Assembly: GCA_029582155.1 (NCBI GenBank)
Contig: CM055905.1
Span: 8,088,995-8,152,994, forward strand
Length of the DNA: 64,000 nucleotides
Source of the DNA: Panopea generosa
Taxonomy: Eukaryota; Mollusca; Bivalvia; Adapedonta; Hiatellidae
Reading direction: 5' to 3'
Shown here in pieces: positions 1 through 13,100 of this stretch. The notes beneath the pieces were generated by a model. The model was not told the origin of the DNA, did not search any database, and worked only from the letters and a program-made list of their open reading frames with translations. How positions within the stretch are numbered: the stretch's first letter is position 1; each line of letters starts with the position of its first letter. The position numbers were made by a program, and so were the translations under genes.

Positions 1-321
1 CAGTAGCTGTGCGGTCCCCGTATAATAGGGTCGTTGGCAATGTCGTCAGCATGTAAATGTCACTGTGCAGTAACTGTGCGGGCCCCGTATAATAGAGACT
101 TTGGCAATGTCGTTAGCATGTAAATGTCACTGTGCAGTAGCTGTGTGGGCCCCATGTCATAGAGACTTTGGCAATGTCGTTAGCATGTAAATGTCATTGT
201 GCAGTATCTGTGCGGGCCCCATATAATAGAGACTTTGGCAATATCGTTAGCATGTAAATGTCATTGTGCAGTAGCTGTGTGGGCCCCATGTAATAGGGAC
301 GTTGGCAATGTCGTTAGCAGA
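1..321. repeat. 67-bp tandem repeat, about 4.8 copies
   Basis: Copies begin at 1, 68, 135, 202 and 269 and share the core tttggcaatgtcgttagcat. The last copy stops near 321. The array reaches the left edge, so its true length is unknown. No coding potential is evident. Confidence 0.93.
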
Positions 322-1058
322 TAATTTTACATACACAGAATTGATTTATTATCAAATGATATAAAACTGGTCTTAATGTTTGTTAGATTTGCTACAATAG
401 CTATAAGTAACAAAATAATACAGATACCAAATTCAGTATCGGACTGTAATATTTGGTTCTTTAAATAGGGTTTTAAGAAAAATTTATATAAATGACGAGG
501 AATTAGATTTGAATATGGCGGTCCAGCTGTAACTTCTTCCCAAGCAAATACATGGAAAAAAAACAAGCATCTATATAACAAAATACAATGTATACATAAC
601 TGATATATAAGCATAACAAATTTTAAGTATTTCAATAGGGTATATCCACAGGGTATATCCACAGTTTTATTTGTCATTGAAAAAGAAATAGAACGAGAAG
701 TACACCGGAAACACATCCAGTATACAGTCGTAAAAATCAATGTTTTAATAGTACTGATAGGCAGACTTTAACAAACATTGATACTCCTTCCTAATTTGAT
801 TGTTATTATTGTAGAGTTTGGTTTATTTTACACAACACTTCTATAAATACATGATGCATAATATATTATGTCGTTTGTTGTGTTGCATATATAAAATACA
901 TGAAAATAAAATTTGAGGAGTAGAAAGTAGTCCAAGCCGCGTATGACTATTTTGGCGGTGATTAAGACTGCAATGCTTGGTCACGCCCACATAAGCAGGG
1001 CTTGGCCTTTTGGCATATACATATATTGTATTATATATCAATGCATCTTCTGTTACAG
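322..1058. other. AT-rich non-coding stretch, probably intron
   Basis: No exon with splice signals is visible before 1059. A 137-codon open frame on the minus strand (327-740) has low-complexity hydrophobic composition, and I see no family signature in it. If the exon at 1059 is real, its splice acceptor implies that this stretch is intron and that an earlier exon lies off the left edge. Confidence 0.5.
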
Positions 1059-1151
1059 ACTGGATGATAAAAAAGATGAAGAGAATGGTTGGAGTTCAGA
1101 AGAAGAAGTTTTCAATGTTTCCGCTATCCATAAAGGAGAAGCCGGTGCTAC
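1059..1151 (+). CDS. candidate upstream exon of the SOHLH-type gene
   Basis: A pyrimidine-rich tract and TTACAG acceptor precede 1059, and a near-perfect donor (AC/GTAAGT) follows 1151. Two frames are open. The frame with codons starting at 1061 leaves one base at the donor and joins the next exon (11492) in phase; it reads a Lys-rich peptide with possible starts at ATG 1064 or ATG 1085 (A at -3, G at +4). The frame with codons from 1060 reads an acidic peptide (DDKKDEENGWSSEEE) that looks more protein-like but leaves two bases, so it would need another exon between. I cannot decide between them. The exon could also be partly 5' UTR. Confidence 0.55.
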
Positions 1152-4100
1152 GTAAGTTAACTGACCAAAGTACCGCTGCACATACCCGTTTTACAAATTG
1201 ACATAACTGTTTTGTTTGTAAAACGGACATTTGTTGTGAAGCAGTTAACTAGCCAAAACATTTTTATATAAATGTTGGATAGTGTATTTGAACGACAGGA
1301 TTTCTTCACCTGAGGAAATCATCACTTTCTGTATAAGTCGCGCCCGGTTAGCTCAGTCGTTAGCGCATCTGACTTAATCTGGGGTCGTAATTTAGAATTC
1401 CCGCCCAGCCACAATCTCCGTGATGATTATTACATTATGCCTCATTGTCATTCACCTCGCACCGTTTATTTAAGTGAGACAGTTCTCAGTTACTTGTGGA
1501 TATGCGCGATTGCTCGAGTACTGGTTTACCTTCCAGGATCCCAGGAAAGAGTGGTTCGGTAAATCGATCATCCGTTAACCATCGATGGCATATTAACAAA
1601 AATGATGATTATTATTCAAAGAAACAAACATCTTTCTGCATACATGAATTTGAAAACTCACTTTCAAAATTGATGTAAAACCAAAAATATTCCATTAATT
1701 CCATGCATAACAGTTTATTTGTAAATTTATGTTTGTATATCACTGCCCCTGTTTCCCAGGATATCATGTCGGAACAATTGTCCATCTTAAACGTAGTGTA
1801 TCAGAAAAAACGCAAAAATTGTCTTAAAAATAAAAAGTAACTCATAAGTAAATAAAATCCGAATGGTTTAGTATCACATCCATAAATACGTGACAAAATC
1901 GATATTTAAATCGGAATGGTAAACTTGAAACAAAACCCCTATAGACAGCACTTAATACTAATTGACGACCTTCACATCGCCATTTGGACTCAAACCTAGA
2001 CGCGTAGCCCAGGTTGCGAAATCCCTTTTCAATATCTTATTGTTGAAATAGCTATCATTCTGGCAATATGGAGTGTCAGTGCATATATATATATAAAAAA
2101 ACGTTCAAGTCAATTTTAATATCTTGAAAAAAAAAATGATATAGTATATTATTATTACTTCCTTTTTAATTCATTAATTGAACGTCTCTCGGTGTAGTTT
2201 CATTAAGTTAATCTCATTGAAGTCGCTATTCCATGAACTGTGATCCGTGATGCGTGTCCGTGGGAAATCGCTCATATGGGACGTTGGAGCATTCCATTCG
2301 TCCGTTTCCGTGACGAATCGCACAGTGACTGATTTTTCACAGACACGGACATGTTGACGAGAAAAATTGCAGGAGGGTTTGGGGGGCATGCTCCTCAGAA
2401 TTTTGTCTCAGCTAGACTGTCGTAGGTGCGTTTTAGCGTATGTTTTTAGGGGCCTGGGTATCTTTAATATCAACATTGAATTACTGTTTTATAACCAAAT
2501 AAATTGTTAAAATGATGTTAAATATCTGGATTATATTCAATGATTTTTTGTTGCGAATTTATAGTTTTCCCCCTTAATCCCCACTAGGGGTCCGATTTTT
2601 ATTACATTTTTGGCATCGTTATTTTTTCGATTTCTCAGCAAAATGTGTAGACAAGTGCCTACAGTGCCTATAGGAAGCTATGCCCTTGGCTATCCTAGTT
2701 AGATACAGGTAAAACTATTCTAGTTTTGCTTGAAAGAACGTTTGTCTAAAGAAAGACAATTATCATCAGATCTGAACCTGCACGGTACACCCACTACTCC
2801 GCAACCCCGACTGAAGATGCTTGATCCGCCCATTATACTTTTACACTGATATATTTTCAGAAATTCGCCGGTGGTCAAGAGAACCTCAACACCGATTGGA
2901 ACCCCAACGAAGGTTAAACGGAAAATAATAAGTTCCATACCCTGATCACGTGCTCTACCGGACGTTCGCGAAGAAGTCGTTACTCTTTGTATATCATATC
3001 GCGCAAAAGGGGCTTCTTTACAAGTGTTCAGAAAAAAGCGACGGTCTTAACCCTTTACTCCATAGATACGCGTTTTCCAGCACCAATCACAGGCCTTTGA
3101 AAATAGTGCAGGAAGAGTTCAGATTGCTCGTAACGAGCAATCTGAACACTTCCTGCACTGTTTTCCACTCTGTCAGTTAATACAAACATAATTTACCCAA
3201 TAATTCAAAAGTCTTCTATATTAGAGGTGTCAAAAGCCTTCTTTATTAGAGGTGTCAAAAGTCTTCTATATTAGAGGTGTCAAATTCCTTCTATATTAGA
3301 GGTGTCCAAAGGCGTCTATATGAAGTAAAGGGTTAATACAATAATTCATTTATGTCCCATACACATAGAACAATGTGATGAATGACTGAACATTTCATAT
3401 GAAAGTGCTACTCTTTATATATTCAAATACATAAATATATCAAAAGTAACTCGTCAGTTCGAATAAACAAATAAGCATTACAAATTCTTTTTTAATGCCT
3501 CAGGCAACTATTCGAAAAATGGTGAAAGGGTACTAAGTGTTACCTCCGTCCGTTCGTTCGTTCGTGCGTCCGTGGTGAAAAAAGGTTTCCGATCAGTAAC
3601 TTCTTGGGGGTCTATGCATTTAATTAATATTGTGTGTGTACTTGTATAATTATGAAATACAGTTAAAGTTTGTAATTAATTTTTGTTAAAAAATGGTTTC
3701 CGACCGAAAGCGGGCGGCAGTCGTGTGGACACATTTATAGATGTTTTATTATTCCATGCTAATGAGAACTAAAAAAATAATATTACATTAGGACCTGTAT
3801 ACTACGTAGTCCATACATACATAATTCTTTGAAGAATATATCGTTATATACTGATCGGAGATCTTGTATAGTACAGGTCAACATCAAAGAGAGTTTGAAG
3901 TAAAGGTTAATTCTCATTCAATTTATAAATGCTTGTTGAAGTTTAACACCAATTAAAAAAAGGAATCAAAATAGTTTTGTAACACTCTTTGTTCCTACTC
4001 TACAGTTTGTTGGAATCCTTTTTACCTACAAGCGTCAGTATCGGTGTTTGAACAACCCCACTTACCTGACCTCCAAAAGCAAAAACAATCTATACATAAC

Positions 4101-7100
4101 AAATTGGGGGCGGAAGGGTTGTTGGGAAGATGCTTTTTTTTATTTATATATTTACACGGTAAACGTACAGGTGGCAGTATCGTCGTTTGGACAATCCAAT
4201 TTATTTGACCCATAAAAGCTATTACCGTGTAAGCTGAGACGCCAAGTCTACAAGGAGATGTAGGTGTCGCCACACAGTTAAAATTTGCTGCATATTCTGT
4301 ATGAAATAAAGTTTAAGATTTCAAATTTAAAAAAAAAGTTCCACATAGAAAGGTTTTAAAGTATTTTTTCAATAACAGGGGTGTATCTACTCATAAAAAT
4401 TTTCAATAACTGGTGGGTTGACCAGCATGGGGTTCTTTTTAAAGACAGTGCAGTGGCACTACAAAGTTGTTGGTTTTTTTCTAAAAATAAAAGTCTTCAA
4501 ATACTCTGTAAGTTACATCCATTTGTTAAAATGCAATAAAAGTACTATTTTACACTAGTGACGTTTATTGCTTAATGTGCTGTCAGATTTTGCTTGCTCT
4601 CCGCAGCTATAGCAAGAAACCACAGTCCCTGTGAACCAGTTAGCCATACTGGCCGGGCCAGAAGGACGTATGTGATAACGCGTTGTCTGTCGTCCGTCGT
4701 CTGTTGTCCGTTAGCAGCACCGGCTTTCTCTAAAACCACTTGGCCAATTAAACTCTTGTTTCTAACCAAATTACACAGGACTCTGAACACAAAATGTATC
4801 ACCATCACTAAAAAGAAAGGCAACTGTGAGGTTTATAATGTGTTGTGGGAGGTATCTGCACATATCTTGGTATATGATTATCTGTATTTATAAATGCAGC
4901 GGCAAACGTACCAGATGGGACCAGTCTATCTATCTATCAAGCAATACTTACTATGAGACACACAAAAACTTCTCCTTTCCACAAACAAGGGACTGGATCC
5001 AACTTTCCCCAATAACAGGATAACAGCAAATTGATTTTGCTGAAAACAGTTTACAGTGAATACAAAATGAAGGAAAACAGTAAACAGTAAGTAACATGAA
5101 GATAACAGCTAACAACAAATTGACGTTTCGAAAGTAGTTCAACATCACTTCGGGAAGACTGGGCTAATAATAGGAGAATGCTACAAGCGCAGTGAAAAGA
5201 GAATAAGAGTTGTCAGAAGACGACAGAGATCGCCCGATAACAGCTAGGTTGGATGGTAAATAGCCCTGTACTGAGGAAATTCAGACAAAAATCATCCATA
5301 TAGATGGAAGGCAATGCTAAATGAAGCAGTAAACCAAACAAGAACATAATCAGAAAGACAGTTTTGGAATCGGAGGCTTAAAGCTTAAACGCAAACTTCA
5401 CAAAAACAGATAATAGTGAATACATTTTTCATAAGAACATAACAAAGAATAAATTTTGCCAATAACAGCTTAACAGAGAAAACCCTTGCAACCCTCGATG
5501 AAAACACTTTTTTTATGTAACTGAATTGAGCAGAATTTGTATTTTACCACAATCTTGTGTGAATGGTAGATTTCGCTTTGACTAATGCTTTATTTAATAT
5601 TTTATTGAAGTATTTGGTGTGACACCCGATAAACGTAATGGTGTTGATGTCCTTATTAAAGGTGAAAATGAAAGCTTTTTTTTTGAATACGTGAATCGCT
5701 AGAATAGCAAATCTTTTGCTTAATGTATGTGGATTTCTTTGATATAAGGCAAACATTTTATCCTTTCTTCTGTTTTCCTTTAAACGGCCTCATATCGTTT
5801 TTATCTAAAAGAAAGATGACTATAGAAAAATACCGTATACACGAGAGCTTACAAATGTTAGCCTTATTTCGTTCATCTGAAATATTGATAACAAGGGAGA
5901 TAACTCTGATCTAATTGACATATTTGACTGATTAAAAATAGTGCCTTTCTGGCATAAATTGGTGGCTTTGACTGGTTCAAGAAGTAAACACTATTTTATG
6001 GGCATAGCAGTTGCTGCTCAGTTTAATTAGAAACAAATGGAGTGTTCACACGGAAAATGAGGAAGGCCGACGTTCAGGTTTATGTTAACCATGAAGGAAC
6101 AAGTAATACTTTTAAACGAAATGTTTCATTAATAACGCTAGAATAAGACTTTGCAATGTAAACAAGTCAGAGCAAAGACGGACTATTTGTTCTTATTGCA
6201 TAGCACCCCTGCGCCAGCGTTGTACTGCATTTTTCTTCATAATACTTTATAGAACGGCACACTTTTTGCATAACTTTCTGCGTACGTAAACTATATTATA
6301 TGGTATACACTTGGAAAGAATGTATTTTAAAAACAGGGCTTGTCTGCTTGAAAATATGACAGAAGATGACCGTCAGGTGCAGTAATTTGGCCACTTTTGT
6401 GGGCACTTCAGAAGTGCTCACACATTCATTAAATAACTAATTGAGCTTAACTTCCGTTACTTATAGGTTTGTTTAACTGATCACCCGATGACATTCTCCG
6501 ATTTTCGAAAAAATGTTTAAGTAAAACGCATTTCATGAAAATATTGAACATTTACCGTCAAATTCTTAAAATTGGCTCCCCCGCCTGCGGAACAGGAAAT
6601 CCCCCACCTTAAAACGTCGATGTTGTATTACAACGCAGGCTGTGCGATTGGTAGGCGTGAAGAGGCGCAACTCAATGGATCACTTGCGCACGAATAGTAC
6701 CATTTTTCATTATTCAAGCTTTTTTGCCCAGTAATGGGTTAGTGACTCGTTAATTTATGGTCAAATTAATTTAAATGAACTTTGTGATGAACAAGGGATG
6801 TCCGTTGAGTGGGACTATCACCCCGCGCGTACATACTTTTATGACCGATGTTAAATACATATGAAATATAATGTAATAACAATATAGTGCAATGGGTCTT
6901 AATCTTATCCGTGACAGAGCCGTGGTATATATCATGTATTATACCTAATCAAATAAGTGAAATCGACATGACCTTATACTATGGACTGGAGTGAAAATCG
7001 CTATAGGTAACAGTTTGCTAATCACTTTCTTAATAGTTAATGAAATTCACAAATACGAACGCCGTCTCTGCATGGAGGTGAACCTATCGGTGCTATTAAG

Positions 7101-10100
7101 TGGAGTGCGTGGTCCAGTAGCAGAGCATCAGATCCATGATCGGAGTGTCGTGGGTTCGAACCCCCGTCATTGTTATGTGTGCAAGACACTGTCTTTTGCA
7201 TATATGCTTAGTACTGGTTCTGCCAAGGAAGACTTGAATAGTCTAAACTGACCAAGTTGCTATGGAAAAGTCGTATTAATTGCAAAAAGTGCAACGTCGT
7301 ATTTTGCCCAGTTGAACAGATGGGGTGGTTAAATTTACAAAAATGTAATATACGTCGTTACACATTAAAACTATTATTTGTGCATGGCCGGTTAATATCA
7401 ACGAAGGTTCGTCTTTTTACAGAGACGGCGTTCGTCATTGTATTGTGATTTTTCATTGGCTAAAAAAACAGGACAACATCTATGGGCATATGGACTTTAT
7501 TATAGGTAAACATGGTGCGCCCCATTTAACGCCCATTAAATGTCATTAAACACGTACAACACGCGGTCTTGTAAATTTAGTTGCACGGGTTATCGAGTGT
7601 GTGATTGGCTCGCGTCTAACGGTGTCACAAATTGACCAATCACAGCAAGGCAATTCACCGGAAGTAAGGTGTTTCCACAAATTCATAATATCGCAGAAAC
7701 GAGGTTTGACAGCGGCCGCGTGAAACATGTGCTAATTGAAAAAAAGCGGAGTCAACAATTGCAATATCCAGGAAGGACGATTACACACAACTACAATGGA
7801 TGTCAAAGAAATGTATCCATGCTTTTCTACATGTAAGTAGAGTTGTGCCACAAAATTCACAGCAATTTCATTTCCTTTGTATTTTATATGCAGCAACCAA
7901 CAGCCAACGTGTGCCTTAGCAGAATTTTGTGTGTGCATGTTTTATATTTAAAGCTTGTTTTTGCTGTGTATGAATATTTTGTCTGGGACATAACAGTTTT
8001 TGGATTCGTAACCCATTTATAGTCTTGGTGTGACCCAAGGCCTAAAAACATGACAGGGGTCAGTAAATATCTTTTCGGGGTCTTTCGTGCCCAGAGAACA
8101 TGAACCTCTCACTGTTGATGTCGTGGGTTCGAGTCCAGCTTGGTTACAAAAATAAATGTTAAGAGGTTTGTCAGTTATTTGCGGAATTAAGATTAATTTT
8201 GCAGGTACAGTAAACCTGTCTTAAGCAGCCAGTGAAGGGAAGGAGTAAAGGTGGCCTTTTAAGACAGGTGGTTGTTTAATCCAGGTTAATTTGCGCTGGA
8301 AACATAGAAATGGGAAATAACAAATATGGCTGTTTAAGACAAGTGGCTGCTTAACAGAGGTGGCCACATACACAGGTTTGACTGTTTATCAATTTAACTG
8401 GATATGTGATTTATTACGTGTTGAAAATTGTGTTAAATGCTATAAAATGTAATTTATTTTCACTTTAGAAACTTTTGTCAGTTGATAAAACATTAGTTAT
8501 AGCAAGGACTTCTACAGAGAAGCAAAATCAACTGATTTAGATGTTATGAATGGTAGTATATTCACACAAAATCTTGTTTCCATTCATCTCAGAAATACAA
8601 ATTAAAATTCTTTACAATATGATACCAATCCATTCAGATTGTGTTAAAAACTTTTGAAGTACTTGTGATTACAAAATGTGTATACTCCAACTTAAAAAAT
8701 CAAGGGAAGTACTTCATAATTTTACTTCAAACTGCAATATTTCAAATTCAATATCATTTTGCATGTTTAAAACAGTATAAAATCATCTAAGGTTACTTAC
8801 ATCTTACATTTTATGTTAAACAAATAAGTTGCCTGAAAATTTGAATGATTTCTTTGCCAAATTATTCATTCTTCGCATGCTATTTTATAAACTTTTAGTA
8901 GATATATGCAAGTTTCCTATCCCCCTTTATAAATCCTTGGTTATGGCAGTGTTTAATAAACACCCTGATGGTAATTGCCCATCAAGGGCCACCAACGGAT
9001 GGGTTCATATTGAGGGTAATGAGGTATTGAATTAAATGTTTTGCAAATTATCAATATGTAGGTAAGGGTGCATGTCTGCTTCCAGTGGGGAAAATCCTAA
9101 GCAACAACTGGTGCAAGCATCCCTGCAATAGCTTAAATAATGAATTTGTCTTTATAGGGCAGCATAGATTTTTTTATGTCCACCATTTGAAGTATGAAGA
9201 AGGGGAATGTGTTACCCTTTTTGTCCATCCATTAAAAATTTAGTTTCTTTTGTATTTAATTAATAGTTTGTGTGTACCTGCATAATTATAAAAAAGGTCA
9301 AGTTCATCATACCATTAAATTTGACAGAGGTTATGGCCACTTTTCGACACAGATGAGGTCCTCCCAGGGATCAAAGTCCTAATTATAGAGATCTGGGGGA
9401 AATACTTATGGGGGAACTATTACAAATACTTTTGGGTATCTGGGGAACAGTTGCCATTACTTAAAGAGGTCCAGGGAACAGGTACCCCCCCCCCCCCTTC
9501 AAGGGAGGGCCTCATAGATTTATTCAGATGTACAGTCATTCAAAATAACCACTGAGAGCTACTTGTCCTGTTATGCTCATCTCCATTTGAACAATGGCAC
9601 ATTTAATGTTACCCGGCTGTCCGTTTGTTTGTCCAAGTTAAAAAGTTTAAATTTCCAATCAGTACCTTCTGAAAGGGTGCATGTTTTTAATTAATATTTG
9701 GTTTGTAGCTGTATACATGACAAAGTTTGATATGTCTCTTCAGTGGTGAAATTTTACATGAGTTGTTGCCCCTTTCAACTTTCTATTAAAAAAATGTTTC
9801 TGATCAGTAGCTGGGGCATTCGTGTTGACATACACATTTCAAGTTTTTTAATCAATACTCTACTCAGCAAAAAAAGAAATTTCACTCTCTTAAAAGTTCA
9901 ATAACATTTTTATTTCTACTAAGTTTAACTTAGATATAAGTAAAAAATGTTGGTTTTGCATCAGTCTGTTTGACTAGTGGAATCTTGTTTATTTAAATAC
10001 GCATGTTAATAATCCAGCTGTAAAAAGATGTTTTGCACGTGTCAAGAGTCCACCAGGTAGATACACAAATTTCCATTACTTAAACAGACACGTTATTAAC

Positions 10101-13100
10101 TAAACAATTGAAATCACATCATAATTACGTTTCACAATGATGCAGCACTAAGTTAAGTCTTAAACAAGAGGGCCACGATGGTCCTTGTATCGCTCACCTG
10201 TAGTTATGTCCTCTGGTTGTCATGTTTTTAAACGGATTGAGTTCATTTTATCTTTTTTGGTAGAAAGTCGCACACTGATCATTTGTACAAAATAATTTAA
10301 AAGACAAGATTTTTAAAGTTTTGTACTTTACATTGCCATGGCAACCAGAGTTCCGTATGGATCAAGTTTGTTTTAGCTACTTTGGTAGAGGATCATCCAA
10401 GGATAATTCCTCTGATGTTTGATTTAAATTGAATTACAGGATTCAGAGGAGATGCTGTTTGGAGTAATTGTTTACGGTCGGACAAACATATGCACAGATG
10501 GACAACCAACAAAGAATTATCACAATATCTCACATTGATCCTTTAAAGTAATAGAAAATGCATTTAAAATGGAATTAACCCAATAATGGCATTTTGTACA
10601 GAAATGGTACTGTGGTGTTAATGTTCTAGCCCCACAGTATCATCATAACCCCACAATGGCAATGTGTCATTCCTTAAAGTAATGTGGGCATGTACCAGAC
10701 GGACGTATAGTGATCCCAGAAAGCTCACCTTGAGCCTTCAGCTCAGATGGGCTAAAACAAATTTTAGCACCAACAAAAACACTGCAAATTTAGTTTCAGT
10801 TAAAAAACATTATTTTTGATTACGCCCCTTGTTTATTTTATTGTTAATTTACAGGACAAAACTACACATAAAACGCTCAATGGAAACACAGATTTGTTAA
10901 AAAATGATCAGCTGACACAAACATATCAATATCATTGTAGAGTTTGGAACAGAATGTTTAAAATCACCAATTTATGGAGAGTAAAGTTTCATTTTTTGCT
11001 GAGTATACATTAAACTCTACTCAATGCTGTACTTTAATCTCACTTAGGTCATACACATATTAACTTTTACTCTTCTCACAGACATGCACATGTTTTCTAG
11101 CTCAAAGTACCTACCGGTAATGAAAGTATAGAAGCATGGATAGATAGCAAGCTTGGTCAAAAACATTTTTGAGAAAGTTTCCCAGTTACTGGCTGAAGGG
11201 AGTGATACTATTCTGATACTATTGCCCTACAATTAAAAGTGGATGTCATAATAATATATACTTTAAATGATAACCTGTAATATGTTGAAATGGCATTAAA
11301 CCCTATTTAAAAATATGGCAAATTTATGGAAATTATTAAAAAAATAAAATTATCACAAAAAAATGAATGCAACTTAAAATTTCTTATACTTTTTGTTCCT
11401 TAGCTGTGGGGATATAAGGACAGATACCTGCAGTAACTATTGTCTCTTTTTTGTTTAAATATTAAAATTAAGTATGGAATTCTTATTCCAGATGAACTTG
11501 ACCAGTCCACAGAAGAAGACGATCATGGTGTGAATACTCCTTCTAACCCGGCGACGCCATGTACACCGATAACCCCCCACACCCCCGGCACTCCTGCCTC
11601 ACACTCCATGTCTGATGATGCAGATAAATCTGCATTTAGGTAAAATTGGAGTTTTCTTTGTTTTGCAGTCCTGTGTTTGTAGAACTGTACTGATACTCAG
11701 AGAGGGAAAGAGAAGAAAAGAAATGTCTCTCACTAGGTTACAAATAAGAAGCCAGGAATTAAAGAAGCATCAGGAATTGAATCCTACTTAGTTACCAGAG
11801 TCCTGTGTTTCTTCAACATAATGAAGCCAGGCCAAGTTAGCTCAGTTGATATATATCTGACTATTAGTCCAGAGGTCGTGAGTTTGAATCCTCGCCGGGT
11901 CACAGTCTCCAAGATTGATCAAATATGACATTGTGTCTCATTGTCATTCATCTCATCTGTAAATCAAGTGGGAAAGTTATCAGTTAGTTGTGCAGATGAG
12001 CGTGCTGGTTAACCTAGGAAAGAGTGTTAAGAAGTCTTTTAGCAATTGATGGCATAAAAGTAATGCAAACTATTCAATCAAATACAGTGAAACCTGTGTA
12101 AGTGTTTTCCTCTATTAAGTGGCACACTTGTCTTAAGGAGTTATATTTTCTATTTCTAATTTCTATGCTTTCAGAGGAAATTAACCTATATTAACGGACG
12201 ACTTGTCTCAAAAGATAATTTTTGCTCCTTCCTTTGACTGGCTGCTCAAGGCAGGTTTTGACTGAATTTACATTTCGACCAGTATTCATGGATGTGACAA
12301 TGTGACGAAAAGTTTATCTGTTACAACAAACTGCGAAAGCAGTGGTAACAGATGGTACTTTAACCATAAACATTTTCGTTTCAATTGCAGGGTTTTTTAC
12401 CTAATTAAACAGAAGCTGAAATCTGGCCACCTCCCAAATGAAAAACATGGTTTTTTTTCCAATTGAGGCAAAAAAAAAAATCCTAATATAAAAAGTATTT
12501 AAGTTTTAATGTTATATTTGATCATTAATAGTGAGAGCATGATCTTAACAGTGCTGCTGTTTATTTTCAAGTTTACTGCTTAGCCTTTTAAAAAAAATCC
12601 CAATTTCCCCTCAATCATGCTGTTTTTTGACCAATCCCAAAGACTTTTTTCAGGGGAAAGGCTCTGAACTGATGAATTGAGGGTTTGCCTCACATAGTCT
12701 AATAAATAGAGATATTACACAAAGACTGGTATATAGAGATACCACACAGATTAATAAATAGATATTACACAAAGACTGGTATATAGAGATACCACACATA
12801 GATTAATAAATAGTGATACCACACATAGAATATTAAATAGATACTGCATGTAGACTAATTAATAGAGATACAGCATGTAGACTAATAAATAAAGATATTA
12901 CACAAAGACTGGTATATAGAGATACTGCACATAGATTAATAAATAGTGATACCACACATAGAATATTAAATAGAGATACTGCATGTAGACTAATTAATAG
13001 AGATACAGCACTAGTTAATAGAGATACAGCATAAATACTGATAAATAGAGATACAGCATGAAGACTGATAAATAGAGATACAGCACGTAGACTAATTAAT

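Noticed and set aside
327..740. 137-codon minus-strand frame
   Set aside because: AT-rich, hydrophobic and Cys-rich by chance; no motif and no sign of codon bias.
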